NCBI GenBank assembly: GCA_032622095.1
Contig: CP136061.1
Coordinates: forward strand, 12,849,287-12,913,286
Length of the DNA stretch: 64,000 bases
DNA from: Siphonodentalium dalli
Taxonomy: Eukaryota; Mollusca; Scaphopoda; Gadilida; Siphonodentaliidae
Direction of reading: 5' to 3'
How positions within the stretch are numbered: position 1 is the stretch's first letter; the number at the start of each line of letters is the position of its first letter. The notes under the pieces are model-generated. The model did not search any database. It saw only the letters and a list, made by a program, of their open reading frames with translations, and was not told where the DNA came from. Shown here piece by piece: positions 21,062-32,382 of this stretch. The translations under genes and the position numbers were made by a program.

Positions 21062-21440
21062 GATGCTCAGATGCGGGCTAGTATCACAAAATTCATCCTC
21101 TGGGGATTTCTTTCTGGATGACGTCATTTGCCAGACTCAGATTTAAGTTCCAATAGGTCGTTTGCTGAACATATTAACTAAACATTTATAAATAAATAGG
21201 ACTATTTCTGCACTTTTATTAACTGTTGTACGTTTTTATCACCTTAACATCCCTTCAAAAGGTGGTATGCCACATTGGTGTATGCACCGGGCAACAGCCC
21301 AGCTTTTGTTTAATATAGAATGCGCTATATATTGACTGTGTATATATTTTTATTGAGCATGAACTGTTGGATGAATTGTTTATATCTAGTTCATTATATT
21401 ATATTATTATGTCCGTCTGTCCATTCGTCATGAACTGTTG
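21062..21440. repeat. Family B arm and short direct repeat
   Basis: At 21072-21122 lies a single family B arm (CGGGCTAGTATCACAAAATT). At about 21358-21468 TGAACTGTTG(G/A)ATGAATG, then CTAGTTCATT, occurs twice about 70 bp apart. Confidence 0.6.
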
Positions 21441-21699
21441 AATGAATGGTTAACATCTAGTTCATTTCTTCTGTTACGATTTGCTTTTTTTCAAAACGAG
21501 TTTGATGAATGTTTCAATATATGTTTCATTATTTTTGTGCTTAACTGTATTTCAGAACGAGAAAATGGTAAGCTGGGTGTGTAGTTAGTCAGAAAACTAA
21601 TGCTTTCCTTAGACTGTCTTAACATATGTATGCAAATATACTGCAGTTCAATGTATCGGAAGATGTTTAAAAATGGTCTATCTCTTCCTAAATACGTTT

Positions 21700-22015
21700 T
21701 ATATATTTTTAGGGGTATCAAAAAACAAAATATGAGTTGAAGACACATGTTCGGAAAATCTTCTATCAATTAATATTGATTTTATATCAATATTTTCTAA
21801 CATAATGTGAAATCAATTGGGACAATTTTTCGTTACTATTTTTAGATAGAGTTATCGTGCATGCCATGCTCCGAATGAAGGCGAGTCGTAAAATGTCCCA
21901 TATTGATTGTACATGTACATGTATGTATATTATAGCAGAAAATTCAAAATAAAATCAATAACAATTAATAGAAGCATTTTCAGACAGGGCTCTTATATTT
22001 ATTATTGTCATATTG
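21700..22015. mobile_element. Relative of the 6759-7190 inverted-repeat element
   Basis: The left end carries GGGGTATCAAAAAACAAAAT and CTTCTATCAATTAATATTGA; the right end carries AAAATCAATAACAATTAATA and GAAGCATTTTCAGACAGG. Arms are more diverged than in the 6759 copy. Confidence 0.65.
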
Positions 22016-22104
22016 GACTCCCAAATGTCATATTGGACTCCCAAGTGTGTAATATGAATTTTTTATCAGGACTCTGACGTCATGAATTAACTATTGCAAA
22101 ATGA

Positions 22105-22480
22105 TCGGTGAATTTGTAATGCGTGCAACACTGGTGGATTTAGCAGACATTTCACTTCCGCATTGAGTTTTTTTTCATTTTCGTGTTTACTGTTCAAAAT
22201 CCTGCTTTCTGATGATATCAAATACAGGCTTTTATAGGGAATTAAGTGCGACAAATACCAAAAATAACCACTAAATTTTGATTCCCAAAATTTGGATAAA
22301 CATATAGATGGATAATAAAAATGCCATTACACAATGTTGTGTACAGTATGAGTTTTTCTTGTACTAGTCCAGGTTGTGGTGAAAACTGGCGTGTCTTGTC
22401 CAATATGACTTTTCACCACAACCTGGACTCGTTCAAGAAAAACACATACTGTACACAACATTGTATAATAACTTCATATT
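22105..22480. mobile_element. Hairpin-containing element family L, copy 2
   Basis: Matches 19258-19600 from ATCGGTGAATTTGTAATGCG through the hairpin GTCCAGGTTGTGGTGAAAAC / TTTTCACCACAACCTGGACT. Confidence 0.78.
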
Positions 22481-22534
22481 ATTGTTTACCCATGAAACTG
22501 TATAAAACTTGTTACAGGACGAGGTAGACCATCA

Positions 22535-23337
22535 TTAACCCTTCCATGATTAGAGCTCCCTGAAAACCCTGTGCCAATGCATTTTCTTATATATGCGAAT
22601 CTCCCAAAGGGAGCCTTGCATATATAAGAGAATGCATCGGCCTAACAATATTAACATTGACCGTGTAAGCCAGTTCATTCTCTTATATACGAGGCTCCAT
22701 ATGGGAGACTCGCATATATAGAGGATCTACAACTCATCCCCAGTTTATAGCGGAATTTACAAAACGAGTCCAGTAAATTAGGTCTGGTCCGAATCTTTAA
22801 CAAGGTCCAGACCAAATTTACGGGACGAGTTTTGTAATTTCCGCTATAAACTGGGGACGAGTTGTAGATTCTATTTATTACATGATCCAAAACATCGACA
22901 AAACATACTTAAATCAACAAATGGAAAGAGAAACTAACATCGGCTTCTATAAGACATGCGATGACGTTTCACGTAACTATTCGTTGTTTGCCCGCGTAAA
23001 GAAATAGTCCCAGATAAATAAAGACTATTTGGCGCTTTTAATGGCGTATATTTAATAACATAACTTTTCAAATTCTTCATTCATGATAGTTTGTTGGAAA
23101 TATATTGGAAGTCATAGTATTTTTGAGACGTAGCGTACGGAATGTTAAAAGACGGCAAACCGGAAGCCAAAGGTCACCTGGCACTATTTCCTGTTATTAA
23201 ACGAACGTTTAATATCACAATTTATAGAATGGGTTTATTGAATGGAATAAGGGTAGGATCGTGTAATAAATAAGAGAATGCACTGGCACATGATCTTCAA
23301 TGCTGCACCAGCTCTGCTCCCATCATGACAGGGTTAA
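22535..23337. mobile_element. Family A MITE containing nested family C element
   Basis: Family A starts with TTAACCCTTCCATGATTAGA and two hairpins, breaks at about 22717, and resumes at about 23268 with AAGAGAATGCACTGGCACAT through CATGACAGGGTTAA. The intervening 22717-23268 is a full family C element with hairpin head CCCCAGTTTATAGCGGAATT and tail ending AATGGGTTTATTGAATGG. A clear nest: C inserted into A. Confidence 0.82.
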
Positions 23338-23417
23338 TGTTATTCTTGTTTTTCTCATTCATTTCTTTTATGAGATTTCTAACTTGTACTAATTAAAAAT
23401 CAATCATTGTCATTTTA

Positions 23418-23795
23418 CATAATGAGGTCCCCACAGGATGAATTTAGTGATGCCATCAAGCTACCATGCACAGTGGGCTAGCATCACTAAATTTGCTCTC
23501 TGTGAACCTCATTCTCCTTAGGCCTCATCTTCTGGGAAGTATCTATAGTTCTTTTGTTCGTTTTTCTCTTTTGCTCAGTTTCTGTACCCCCTAATTTGCA
23601 GAAGATAAATTGCATAATCGAGTGACTAATGGGTGAACATCACCAACTTCAACCGGGGAACATCAATCTGATCCTAGGTCTCCCATAGCAGTTCAGGCCT
23701 AAGCAAACTGAGGTCCCCAGAGAGTGAATTTGGAGATGCTGGCACTAAATTCACTCTCTGGGGACCTCAGTCTGTAAATGACAGCCTTGCATCTA
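23418..23795. mobile_element. Two family B hairpins
   Basis: The first is at 23418-23530 (AATGAGGTCCCCACAGGATG ... GTGAACCTCATTCTCC). The second is at 23700-23795, a compact version with a very short loop (GTGAATTTGGAGATGCTGGC ... CACTCTCTGGGGACCTCAGT). Confidence 0.75.
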
Positions 23796-23824
23796 CTCCA
23801 ATAAGTGAAATAACTCATGAATAT

Positions 23825-23945
23825 TTTATAGGTAACCCACAGCGAGTCTCACACAGGTAGAAGCATGCACTACAGAGTGTCGTCTGTGCTAGTCTATATG
23901 GGGCTCTCCATGGGTTCAGACACACTATTTGCAGCTTGAAATTAA
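23825..23945. repeat. CCACAG...GTGGGGCTC unit, single copy
   Basis: TAACCCACAGCGAGTCTCAC ... TATATGGGGCTCTCCATGGG, related to the four-copy array at 24565-25040. Confidence 0.6.
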
Positions 23946-23996
23946 CCCATTGGTTACTGACTGGGTTTTCTCATTCAGTTGTAAAACTATAAACTT

Positions 23997-24534
23997 AAAC
24001 CCTTCCATGACTGGAGCTTCCTGAAATTTTGCGAAAACTATGATCCAATGCATTCTCTTATATATGTGAGTCTCCCATAGGGTGCCTTGCATATATAAGA
24101 GAATGCATTGGCGTAACAATATTTACCTTGATCTTGAAAGCCAACGCATTCTCTTATATATGTGAGGCTCCCTATGAGAAACTCGCATAGGAGAATGCTA
24201 TGGCTAACAATATTTACCTTGATCTTGGAACCCATGCATTCTCTTATATAAGTGAAGCTCCCTGTGTGAGACTTGCATATATAAGAGAATGCATTGGCCT
24301 AACAATATTTACCTTGATCTTGGAACCCATGCATTCTCTTATATAAGTGAAGCTCCCTGTGTGAGACTCACATATATAAGAGAATGCATTGGCCTAACAA
24401 TATTTACCTTGATCTTGGAAGCCAGTGAATTCTCTTATATATGTGATGCTCCCTGTGGGAGGCTCGCATATATAAGAGAATTCTCTGGCACAGGGTCTTT
24501 AATGCTGCACCAGAGTAGCTCCCATCATAAAGGG
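23997..24534. mobile_element. Family A composite with five hairpins in series
   Basis: From ACCCTTCCATGACTGGAGCT to GCTCCCATCATAAAGGGATA there are five consecutive hairpins of the GCATTCTCTTATATA type, separated by a constant spacer CCTAACAATATTTACCTTGA. Ordinary copies have one or two hairpins, so the middle unit (about 119 bp) has been tandemly amplified. Confidence 0.82.
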
Positions 24535-24564
24535 ATAATAACTGAGGCGATATATAAATTTTAT

Positions 24565-25040
24565 TGTTTAACCCACAGGGTGCCTCACACAGATAGAAGG
24601 ATGCACTGCAGAGTTTCATCTGTTGCAGTCCGTGTGGGGCTCTCTATGGGTCATGAAAGGGTTAATTAATTCCTGGTTCATGAATGTTTAACCCACAGAG
24701 TGCCTCACACAGATAGAAGGATGCACTACGGAGTTTCATCTGCTGCAGTCCATGTGGGGCTCTCTATGGGTCACGAAAGGGTTAATTAATTCCTGGTTCT
24801 TGAATGTTTAACCCACAGGGTGCCTCACACAGATAGAAGGATGCACTACATAGTTTCATCTGCTGCAGTCTGTGTGGGGCTCTCTATGGGTCATGAAAGG
24901 GTTAATTAATTCCTGGTTCTTGAATGTTTAACCCACAGCCTCACACAGATAGAAGGATGCACTACAGAGTTTCATCTGCTGCAGTCCGTGTGGGGCTCTC
25001 TATGGGTCATGAAAGGGTTAATTAATTCCTGGTTCTTGAA
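24565..25040. repeat. ~122-bp x4 tandem repeat
   Basis: Four copies of TTTAACCCACAGGGTGCCTC ... GTGTGGGGCTCTCTATGGGT ... AAAGGGTTAATTAATTCCTG. The unit contains TTTAACCC and GGGTTAA ends, so it resembles a tandem chain of TTAA-bounded MITEs sharing ends. The fourth copy lacks six bases. Confidence 0.85.
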
Positions 25041-25129
25041 ACTCCGGGAGAAATTGACGTTATTTCAGTAAGACTGGAATATAATGGAAAATCCATACAT
25101 TATTTTCTTAGCACGGGCCTTAAAGTGAT

Positions 25130-25510
25130 TTGAAACACTCCGGTAGGGTGATCAATTAGAAATGGAGAATACTGCTCAAGGTAGTTATTTTTACGAATAT
25201 TAATCCAAATTGACAACACGTATTGTCATTCTTATATATATAAATTAAATGCAATGACTCTCGATGGTGGAATAATTGGCGTTAGATTATCGCTGATAGT
25301 TGCGTCCCGAATCTGGATGTAAATATTTACAATTGAGTGAACTTCAGATGATGTTTTCAATAGAGAAGTATGGTCGATTTCTTAGAAATTTTCAACGATG
25401 TTAAATTGTTAATAGAATGCAACATTCCCCAGGATGGCATAGCACCTGTGTACTAACTTTTAAGTTTCACGCACCCGAACAAGTCCATAATATGGTTTAA
25501 AGTACCTGGT
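25130..25510 (-). mobile_element. TA-flanked MITE long-form fragment
   Basis: In reverse orientation it matches the right part of 7259-7842 (AACACTCCGGTAGGGTGATC; CCAAATTGACAACACG; CTCTCGATGGTGGAATAATT). The hairpin half is absent. Confidence 0.72.
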
Positions 25511-25621
25511 AGAACTGTTCTGTCAGATTCAACTTCCCTTTGATTTCAATTTCACCTCAGTCAAACCGCATGCTAAAGTAGTTTACTGTTTACATGAACT
25601 ATTTCATTAACAAATTACTTT

Positions 25622-25722
25622 TCTTATTGACGATTGCTGTCAGTATAATTTAATTCTTATTGACGATTGCTGTCAGTATAATTTAATTCTTATTGACGAT
25701 TGCTGTCAGCATAATTTAATTC
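25622..25722. repeat. 33-bp x3 tandem repeat
   Basis: TTCTTATTGACGATTGCTGT then CAGTATAATTTAA three times. Confidence 0.88.
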
Positions 25723-25867
25723 TCGCTATTATTAACAATCTGTTCCTAAAGCCTATTTCTTTCCTGTTTTTTTTTCTTCTTTCGGTGATTAACATTGATA
25801 TCAAGGCTGAATAGATCTAAATAAAATAAAACATTAATATGACTCAAAATACAGTGAATTTCTCTTT

Positions 25868-27190
25868 TAGAAATCAAATCTGAGTTTAATGTGCCTGTCA
25901 TTTGCAGAATGAGGTCTCCAGAGGGTGAATTTATATATATATATATCTTTAATCCTCCGATAACGAAGAGTGGATAAACATACATATTATTTTTTTTACA
26001 AAGAACTCAAGAACAAAGAACAATACGACAGAAAGACAAGTTTTATCAACAACAAAGACTACCCTTCATGTTAATAACATATTTACATAGACCTAAGTGC
26101 GCACATGCGTTCAGATGCACATTCGGGCCATCATGCACGTATTACATACTTACATATTTGCAACATGTATGCATCCATTCATTCACGTAACCACATTAAC
26201 CCCTTACATACTGATGAACACACTCAAAGGAATGCACAAGTACACCTGACGTACATATATACTTACATGTGCATCAATCCATACATCCATACATACAAAC
26301 CTATTACATACCTACTTTCCTGGGTGCTGATATACAGCCACACAGACTCACGTACGCATACGTGCATACGCGCAGTCACCCACATCCACATATACTCGTT
26401 ATATACACATATCCATACATATGCACATACTCAAGTACACGGTGACACAACAGTACCCTCACACATTCATTCAACAACAATAAGTCAATATAGAGGCCGG
26501 GACCGGATCAATAGCTTGCAGCGAGTATATGAATTAGGATTTAAGAGAAAGAGAAAGATGTTCAAGTAACGCGATGTTATCAATTTTGGAATTGTCCCGT
26601 CTCTGTTCATGGGATATCAGCATTCCAATTTTTTTAAATAGTCGCTACATACCATCGGTCCACCCCCTCTATTTACCACAACATGGTGGCGACCAGAGCG
26701 TCCAGTCTAACAGTACGTAATGATTAATCGTTTTCAGCACCGTGATGTCCCTCTGTTAACAAAAAATTATTGCGTTAGTTTACTATAATTAATGAAAAAT
26801 GTGACAAATTTGTATTTATCAAGAAACGGTATCAGCAATGTCGGGTATGTGCCCCAAAAATATTGCCGCAAGATCTGGTGTGTTCAGATTGTCCAGCCTA
26901 ATGTAGAAATTGATCCCAAAGTGATCAATTATCTTGTACCATATAACATTTTGAATTTCGCAAACAGATGGGCATTCGAACAATATGTGCAGTACTTTGT
27001 GTGCATACGGATGCAGACACGCATCACAAACTCCCTTTTGGTCATATGTTGTTTGTGATATTATTCTTCCCACCTGAAGAAAGTCATCTTTGAATTGAGG
27101 ATACGCACAGCATACGCGCCATAAAAATGACAGCAAAAATTCACTTTGATCCACCCTCTGGGGACCTCATTCTGCTTAGGCCTCATCTTC
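25868..27190. mobile_element. Family B hairpin split by a LINE fragment
   Basis: The left arm (TTTGCAGAATGAGGTCTCCA GAGGGTGAATTT) ends at about 25932 and the complementary right arm (CACCCTCTGGGGACCTCATT) resumes at about 27149. The LINE fragment listed next fills the gap, so it inserted in or near the hairpin loop. Confidence 0.75.
25930..27148 (-). pseudogene. 5'-truncated non-LTR retrotransposon (LINE) end
   Basis: On the minus strand an open frame (27154 to 26819, 111 residues) contains CDACLHPYAHKVLHILFECP, a C-x2-C-x5-H-x3-H-x4-C arrangement. This is the zinc-knuckle-like domain found after the reverse transcriptase in many LINE ORF2 proteins. It is followed, in the same orientation, by 900 bp without a long frame (a 3' UTR with many CATACA/TGTATG words) and ends in an ATATATAT tail at 25931-25945. 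The RT core itself is missing, as expected for 5' truncation. Identification rests on this motif and the tail; a domain search would settle it. Confidence 0.65.
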
Positions 27191-27263
27191 TCTGGAAAGA
27201 TTCTGTATTATCAAATTTCTATAGAAACTTCTTCAACTTCTTCATATAGATTCTATTTCTTTT

Positions 27264-27341
27264 TTATGTTTACCCATACCATAGTATGGTAAACATAATG
27301 TCGACGTCCGGATTGACCACTCGTCGTGCGTCCGTCCGTCC

Positions 27342-27372
<31 letters not shown>

Positions 27373-28115
27373 CGTGGACACTTTACGCATGGTGCGATAA
27401 CTCAAATATTTTCTATCTGATCGGAACCAAATTTGGTATGCGAGTTTCAGAGCCCAAAATACAGATCGAGTTCGAATATGGGTTTGATCCGAGTTTTTTT
27501 TACGGAGTTATGGCCCTTTTTCGACTTCGAATTCACGCATGCTGTCATAACTCAAACAATTTTTATCTGATCGGAACCAAATTTGGTATGCGAGTATCAG
27601 AGCCCAAAATACAGATCGAGTTCGAATATGGGTTTGATCCGAGTTTTTTTTACGGAGTTATGGCCCTTTTTCGACTTCGAATTCACGCATGCTGTCATAA
27701 CTCAAACAATTTTTATCTGATCGGAACCAAATTTGGTATGCGAGTATCAGAGCCCAAAATACAGATCGAGTTCGAATATGGGTTTGATCCGAGTTTTTTT
27801 TACGGAGTTATGGCCCTTTTTCGACTTAGAATTCATGGATGCTACGATAACTAAAAAAAATATTATCTCATGAGAACCAAATTTGGTATGTGAGTTTCTC
27901 TATCTAAAATACAATTCGAGTTCGAATATGGGTTTGATCAGATTATTTTTAATGGAGTTATGGCCCTTTGATATAGAATTCATCCATGCTTCGATAGCTC
28001 AACCAGTTATCGTCTGATAGGAACCAAATTTGGTATGTGAGTTTCTCAACTCAAAATACAGATCAAGTTTGAATATGGGTTAGATCCTGTTTTTTATACC
28101 AGAGTTGTGGCCCTT
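27264..28115 (+). mobile_element. TTTACCCATACC element with 150-bp x3 internal repeat
   Basis: Starts TTATGTTTACCCATACCATA with the inverted TATGGTAAACATAATG, then CCGTCCGT/TGTCTGTC. Units beginning GGAACCAAATTTGGTATGCG recur at 27424, 27574 and 27724 almost identically, then more diverged copies follow at about 27874 and 28020. The 138-residue ORF (27438-27854) is a repeat translation. The following 28116-28765 contains nothing I recognise. Confidence 0.8.
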
Positions 28116-28769
28116 TTTAACTAAGGATTGAACAGATTCGATATTTTTATGCTTATCATGTAGAACCATAGCAGCTAACCCCTGTGATATCAGTTAGCAC
28201 TGAGAGAGAGAATAGATTAACTTGTATTATTGGAAATTAGAGTTATTTTTAGCCATCATATTGTCAGGGCACAGTGGAAGCTGTAATTGGACAGAGAACT
28301 ATCTGTTGTTTATTGTATTTCCATACAGCTCTCTGGTTTATGATATCAATGCAGTGTTCCAGTGACATACCTGTACCTAATTTTATTGAGTTAAAATTGT
28401 TAACCCTTGTCATCAATTTTATGCATTTGTATATTTTTCATGTAATCATTCTCCTATTATATCCCTTTCACTTGTATGGATTTTTGTGGTTAAAATGAAA
28501 CCTTAATTCTCAACATTCCTTATACTTAGCAGAAATACCTTTCATCTGATATATCTCCTTTTATTGAGATGTATGTAAATTTTGTATGTGAATTTCTCAG
28601 CCCAAAATACAGATAGATTTCGAATTTGGGTTTGATCCATTTTTTTATATTTTAAACAGAGTTATGGCTTATGGATTTTCGTGTCAGAACTGAAAATAGC
28701 TGATCACTATCGCCAAGGTATGGGTTAAACATCTGCCGATCGTGATCGGCCTCTCGTTTAGTTTAGTTT

Positions 28770-29005
28770 TTCTAAATCCCCAAATTGGCAGATGACACAT
28801 TGCATAATCGAGGTTCCCAATGGGTGTACATCACAATATTCACCATTTGGGAACTTCAATCTGAGAATATGTCTCCCTTAGCAGATAAGGCCATGCAGAA
28901 TGAGGTCCACAGAAGGTGAATTTTGTGATGCTGGATATCATCACTAAATTCACCCTCTGGGGATCTCATTCCGCCAATGACAGGCACATTAAACTCAGGC
29001 ATGTG
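28770..29005. mobile_element. Family B2 and family B hairpins
   Basis: 28770-28885 has CCCAAATTGGCAGATGACAC, AATCGAGGTTCCCAATGGGT and the reverse GGGAACTTCAATC. 28890-29000 is a family B hairpin with GGTCCACAGAAGGTGAATTT / AAATTCACCCTCTGGGGATC. Confidence 0.75.
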
Positions 29006-29369
29006 AGTAATGTGCACAAACCCTGTAGGTTCAGTTAAAAGTCTGTTAATTTTAAAGAGGTACTAGTACTATACACTAAATCTGGCCATTTGTGGAACCA
29101 TCTCCAATTATACTCAACAGAATATACACAACAAATGAATGAATTTGATTCATGGATTAGTGCAAAATAGACTTGTGTCAATGAATGATGCAGACAACAT
29201 AGTAATTTTACTGGAGTCATAAAGTCTGCTTTTATTTCCTGAACATCCCTCGAAATGAAAATAAACCATTCCAACTGGGATCGAGAATCCATTCAGTAAT
29301 TCAGTAAACAAACGGTTAATAGCTGAAAAGTTTTACAAATGAAAAATGGGAATCAAATAACGCCTTAAA

Positions 29370-29560
29370 ACTTTCATGATGGGAGCTTCCTGAATTTTAG
29401 CGAAAACCCTGTGCCAATGCATTCTCTTATATATGCGAGTCGACCATAGGTCGCCTTGCATATATAAGAGAATGCAGAATGAGTTCACCCTCTGGAGACC
29501 TCATTCTGCAAATGACAGGCACACTAAACTCAGGCACACTAAACTCAGGCACACTCAACT
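29370..29560. mobile_element. Family A hairpin fused to a family B arm
   Basis: Family A (TCATGATGGGAGCTTCCTGA ... CCAATGCATTCTCTTATATA and complement to GAGAATGCA) runs directly at about 29477 into the family B right arm (GAGTTCACCCTCTGGAGACC), followed by four ACTAAACTCAGGC repeats. Confidence 0.75.
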
Positions 29561-29967
29561 CAGGCTTAGAAGGGTTAAAGACCCATTTAATTTTCGAATC
29601 CCCAGATTACATTTTATCATATGACTCAATCATTATTTAGGTTGGAAAGTATGTCATAAATCAATTTCATATGAACTACTAGTTCATATCACCTTCCGAT
29701 AATTTGATTGGTTTGTTGACAAAAAGTGTGTTCTGATTGGCTGAATGGCAGCTGAGCCGAGACCCATCTCTAACTAAATGCAGGTCAAATTCGTGCGCGT
29801 CAATCAACGCGATGCCGAAATTCTCGCAATTATAATCTTGAAATATATAGTTTTGGACGTTGTTATACGATAAATAGAATATGTAATTCGTATTTATCTA
29901 ATAAACATACGATATAATGTCACAAACTGAGAACAGAATAGCGCACTATATCTTCGCGTGCATATTA

Positions 29968-30720
29968 TTATGCCCCCGATCTCCGATGGAGATTTGGGGG
30001 TATATAGTGGAGCCCTCCGTCCGTCCAGCCGTCCTTTCGTCCGTACGAACGTTTCAACTCATAACTTTGGTTTCGCTAACTCAATTCAGTTGATCTTTGG
30101 TATGCTAATAGACTAGCCGGGGGGACAAGATTTCCCCTTAACTGCAGTTTCGTCCGCCCATTTTTTCCAGAGTTACGCCCCTTTTTGGACTTAGAAAATT
30201 CAGTTTTCTGTGGCATACGAACGTTTCAACTCATAACTTTGGTTTCGCTAATTCAATTCAGTTGATCTTTGGTACGCCAATAGACCAGCCGGGGGGACAA
30301 GATTTCCCCATAGCCGTGATTTCGTCCGCCCATTTTGTCCAGAGTTACACCCCTTTTTGGATTTAGAAAATTCAGTTTTCTGCTACTTTTTTTGGTTTCC
30401 AGATGATAACTTGATTTTGGATTGTTTATTTGCAAAACCCGTTTTTTTTGTGTATTACCAATATCGCAATACAGGTCAAGGTAAAATTTCGGTTCAATCG
30501 GATAATTTTTGTGAGAGTTATGACCCTTTTTCGACTTAAAAAAATTCAGTTTTCCTGCTTTTTTTGTGGCACCAGACCAAATTTGAAGCTAATATAGAAC
30601 AACATGTGGCATTTTTATAGCGCTTAACCAGAAAGTTTCTCTGATTGTACAGTCGGGGCGTTACCTCCACCCAGCGGTGCACTTGTTTCTGCTAGTTCAC
30701 CAGGTGTAATTGGGCTTCCG
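29968..30720 (+). mobile_element. TGCCCCCGATCTCC dispersed element
   Basis: Opens TATGCCCCCGATCTCCGATG and GAGATTTGGGGGTATATAGT, then CCGTCCGTCCAGCCGTCC. About 170-bp internal repeats begin CGAACGTTTCAACTCATAAC. Same general architecture as the TTATACCCCC and TTTACCCATACC families: terminal short hairpin, CCGT tract, internal repeats. Confidence 0.75.
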
Positions 30721-30864
30721 GTGCAATGAAGTGACGTCACATTAACATTTTGCTGCCGATGTCATATAGCTATTTAGTGATTTGTGTGCGTTTTGGACAT
30801 CATAATCAATTTATAGGTGTCATATGATAAATAGGATATGTAATTTGTGTTTCTCTCATATGAT

Positions 30865-30965
30865 ATTTATGAAACTCGTCACGAATTTTCAGTTTTCTCT
30901 CGCCGGAGGCTCGAGAAAACTGAAAATTCTTAGACTCGTTTCATAAATATCATATGAGAGAAACA
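30865..30965. repeat. Strong hairpin inside family N
   Basis: Arms CTCATATGATATTTATGAAA and its complement, plus AATTTTCAGTTTTCTC / GAGAAAACTGAAAATT, around a GCCGGAGGC centre. Confidence 0.88.
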
Positions 30966-31530
30966 CTCATTTCATATCCTCTATATATATAATATATGCC
31001 ATATTATATACCATTTGAAAGAGGAAGCTCCAAAACATTGTATTATCAACTTATCTGGAGTAATAAACTGTGGACATGTTGTTTTTGTTGAGTTGCCAAT
31101 GCGTTTTGTCATCAAGATTGAAGTAAATCAGAATTATTTTCAATGCAGGGGGAATAACTCTAAATATTAAAGATAGAGTTCTTCCCCTTCCATTGAAAAT
31201 GTTTGAATTCTGTTGTATTCTGGTTGCCAAAAGGGGGAAGTCATTCTATTTCAGCAGTCTTCTATTTCTCTATGGGCATCTTCTGAGCCCCAGATGTTTC
31301 AAACAGTTATGAATTATAGTATTTTAATCATATTTTATGGCATAGATTGGTATTAAAACCGTATATCAAGTCACTATAAAAAAAATAATCAGCGACTCGA
31401 AAATTACGTGGGCCTTTAAAGCCACATATAATGTTTAAACTTCCATTTTAATTTGAGTTGAATATTTGTTGCTGAAACATTCGGAAGGGACGCTCGGCCG
31501 AGTTTGCCCGTTTCGCCGGGTCGCCTTTTT

Positions 31531-32300
31531 TTAGCTCACCTGAGACGAAGTCTCCGGTGGAGCTATAGTCATCACTCCTCGTCCGTCGTCCGTCCGTGCG
31601 TCCGTCTGTCCGTCTGTCCGTCCGTCAAACTTTTTTTAAGCATCTTCTCCTCTGAAACCATCATACCGAATTGGTTCATATTTGGTGTGGATGTTCCCTA
31701 GGTGACTCTCATTCAGATTTGTTCAAATGAGGTCACCAAGTCAAATAGTTTTGATGTCAGGACCATAACTATTTTTCCACATAGTAATTCTTAAAACGAC
31801 TTCTTTTCTGAAGTTGTCGGGCCGAATGGGTTCATATTTGGTATGAGGGTACCTTGGGTGACTGTGGTTCAGATTTGTTCAAATGAGGTCACTGTGTCGA
31901 ATGTTGGCGGAGCCAGTGACATAACTAAAAAAAAAAAAAACCCCAAAAAAAATATTCAGATTTAACTCCTTGCTCAATTTAACACACAAATTTTTTTTTA
32001 TAATTTTTTTTTATAACATGTTATAAAATTTGAAAAACTCACATAATTATAACATCCTCTGAGTTATGAAACTTCAGTCTTCAATGAAATCACAGAAACT
32101 TTCCATTACCCACCCCCCACTCTCACATGACCCAGGACCCCACCCTGCCAACAGCCCCTTCACCCATATCATATCACAACTTACCTCTCTCCAGAAGCAG
32201 TTATTATATCTGCCAATATTATATCTACAAGAGGACTCAGCTTCATAGAGACACACAGTCAGGTCATTAATTGAGATCAGAATGACAGATTAGAGATTAG
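31531..32300 (+). mobile_element. TTTAGCTCACCTGAG dispersed element, copy 1
   Basis: Starts TTTAGCTCACCTGAGACGAA with the inverted GTCTCCGGTGGAGCT, then CCGTCCGTCC and blocks with GGTTCATATTTGGTATGA and TTCAGATTTGTTCAAATGAG. Same family at 60105-60740, with older relatives at 32700-34480, 60990-61480 and 63415-63712. Confidence 0.8.
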
Positions 32301-32382
32301 AATGTTATTGGACAGGTTTGTGTAAACACTGCACTAGCAATGGTGCTTGTTGTTATTATCAAATTAAAACAAAATTATTTTC

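Larger units (their letters stand above)
29575..31419. mobile_element. TTAA-flanked element family N, copy 1
   Basis: The left end TTAAAGACCCATTTAATTTT and right end AAAATTACGTGGGCCTTTAA are inverted repeats, each including TTAA. The right ~400 bp matches, in reverse orientation, the left part of the element at 41302-46672. A second dispersed element is nested at 29968-30720 and a strong hairpin at 30865-30965. Confidence 0.8.

Noticed and set aside
26105..26569. 154-residue + strand ORF rich in His, Thr and Tyr
   Set aside because: It comes from CATACA-rich sequence in the untranslated part of the minus-strand LINE fragment; composition is low-complexity.
27438..27854. 138-residue ORF with three 50-residue repeats
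   Set aside because: Translation of a 150-bp tandem repeat inside a dispersed element; no start context or motif.
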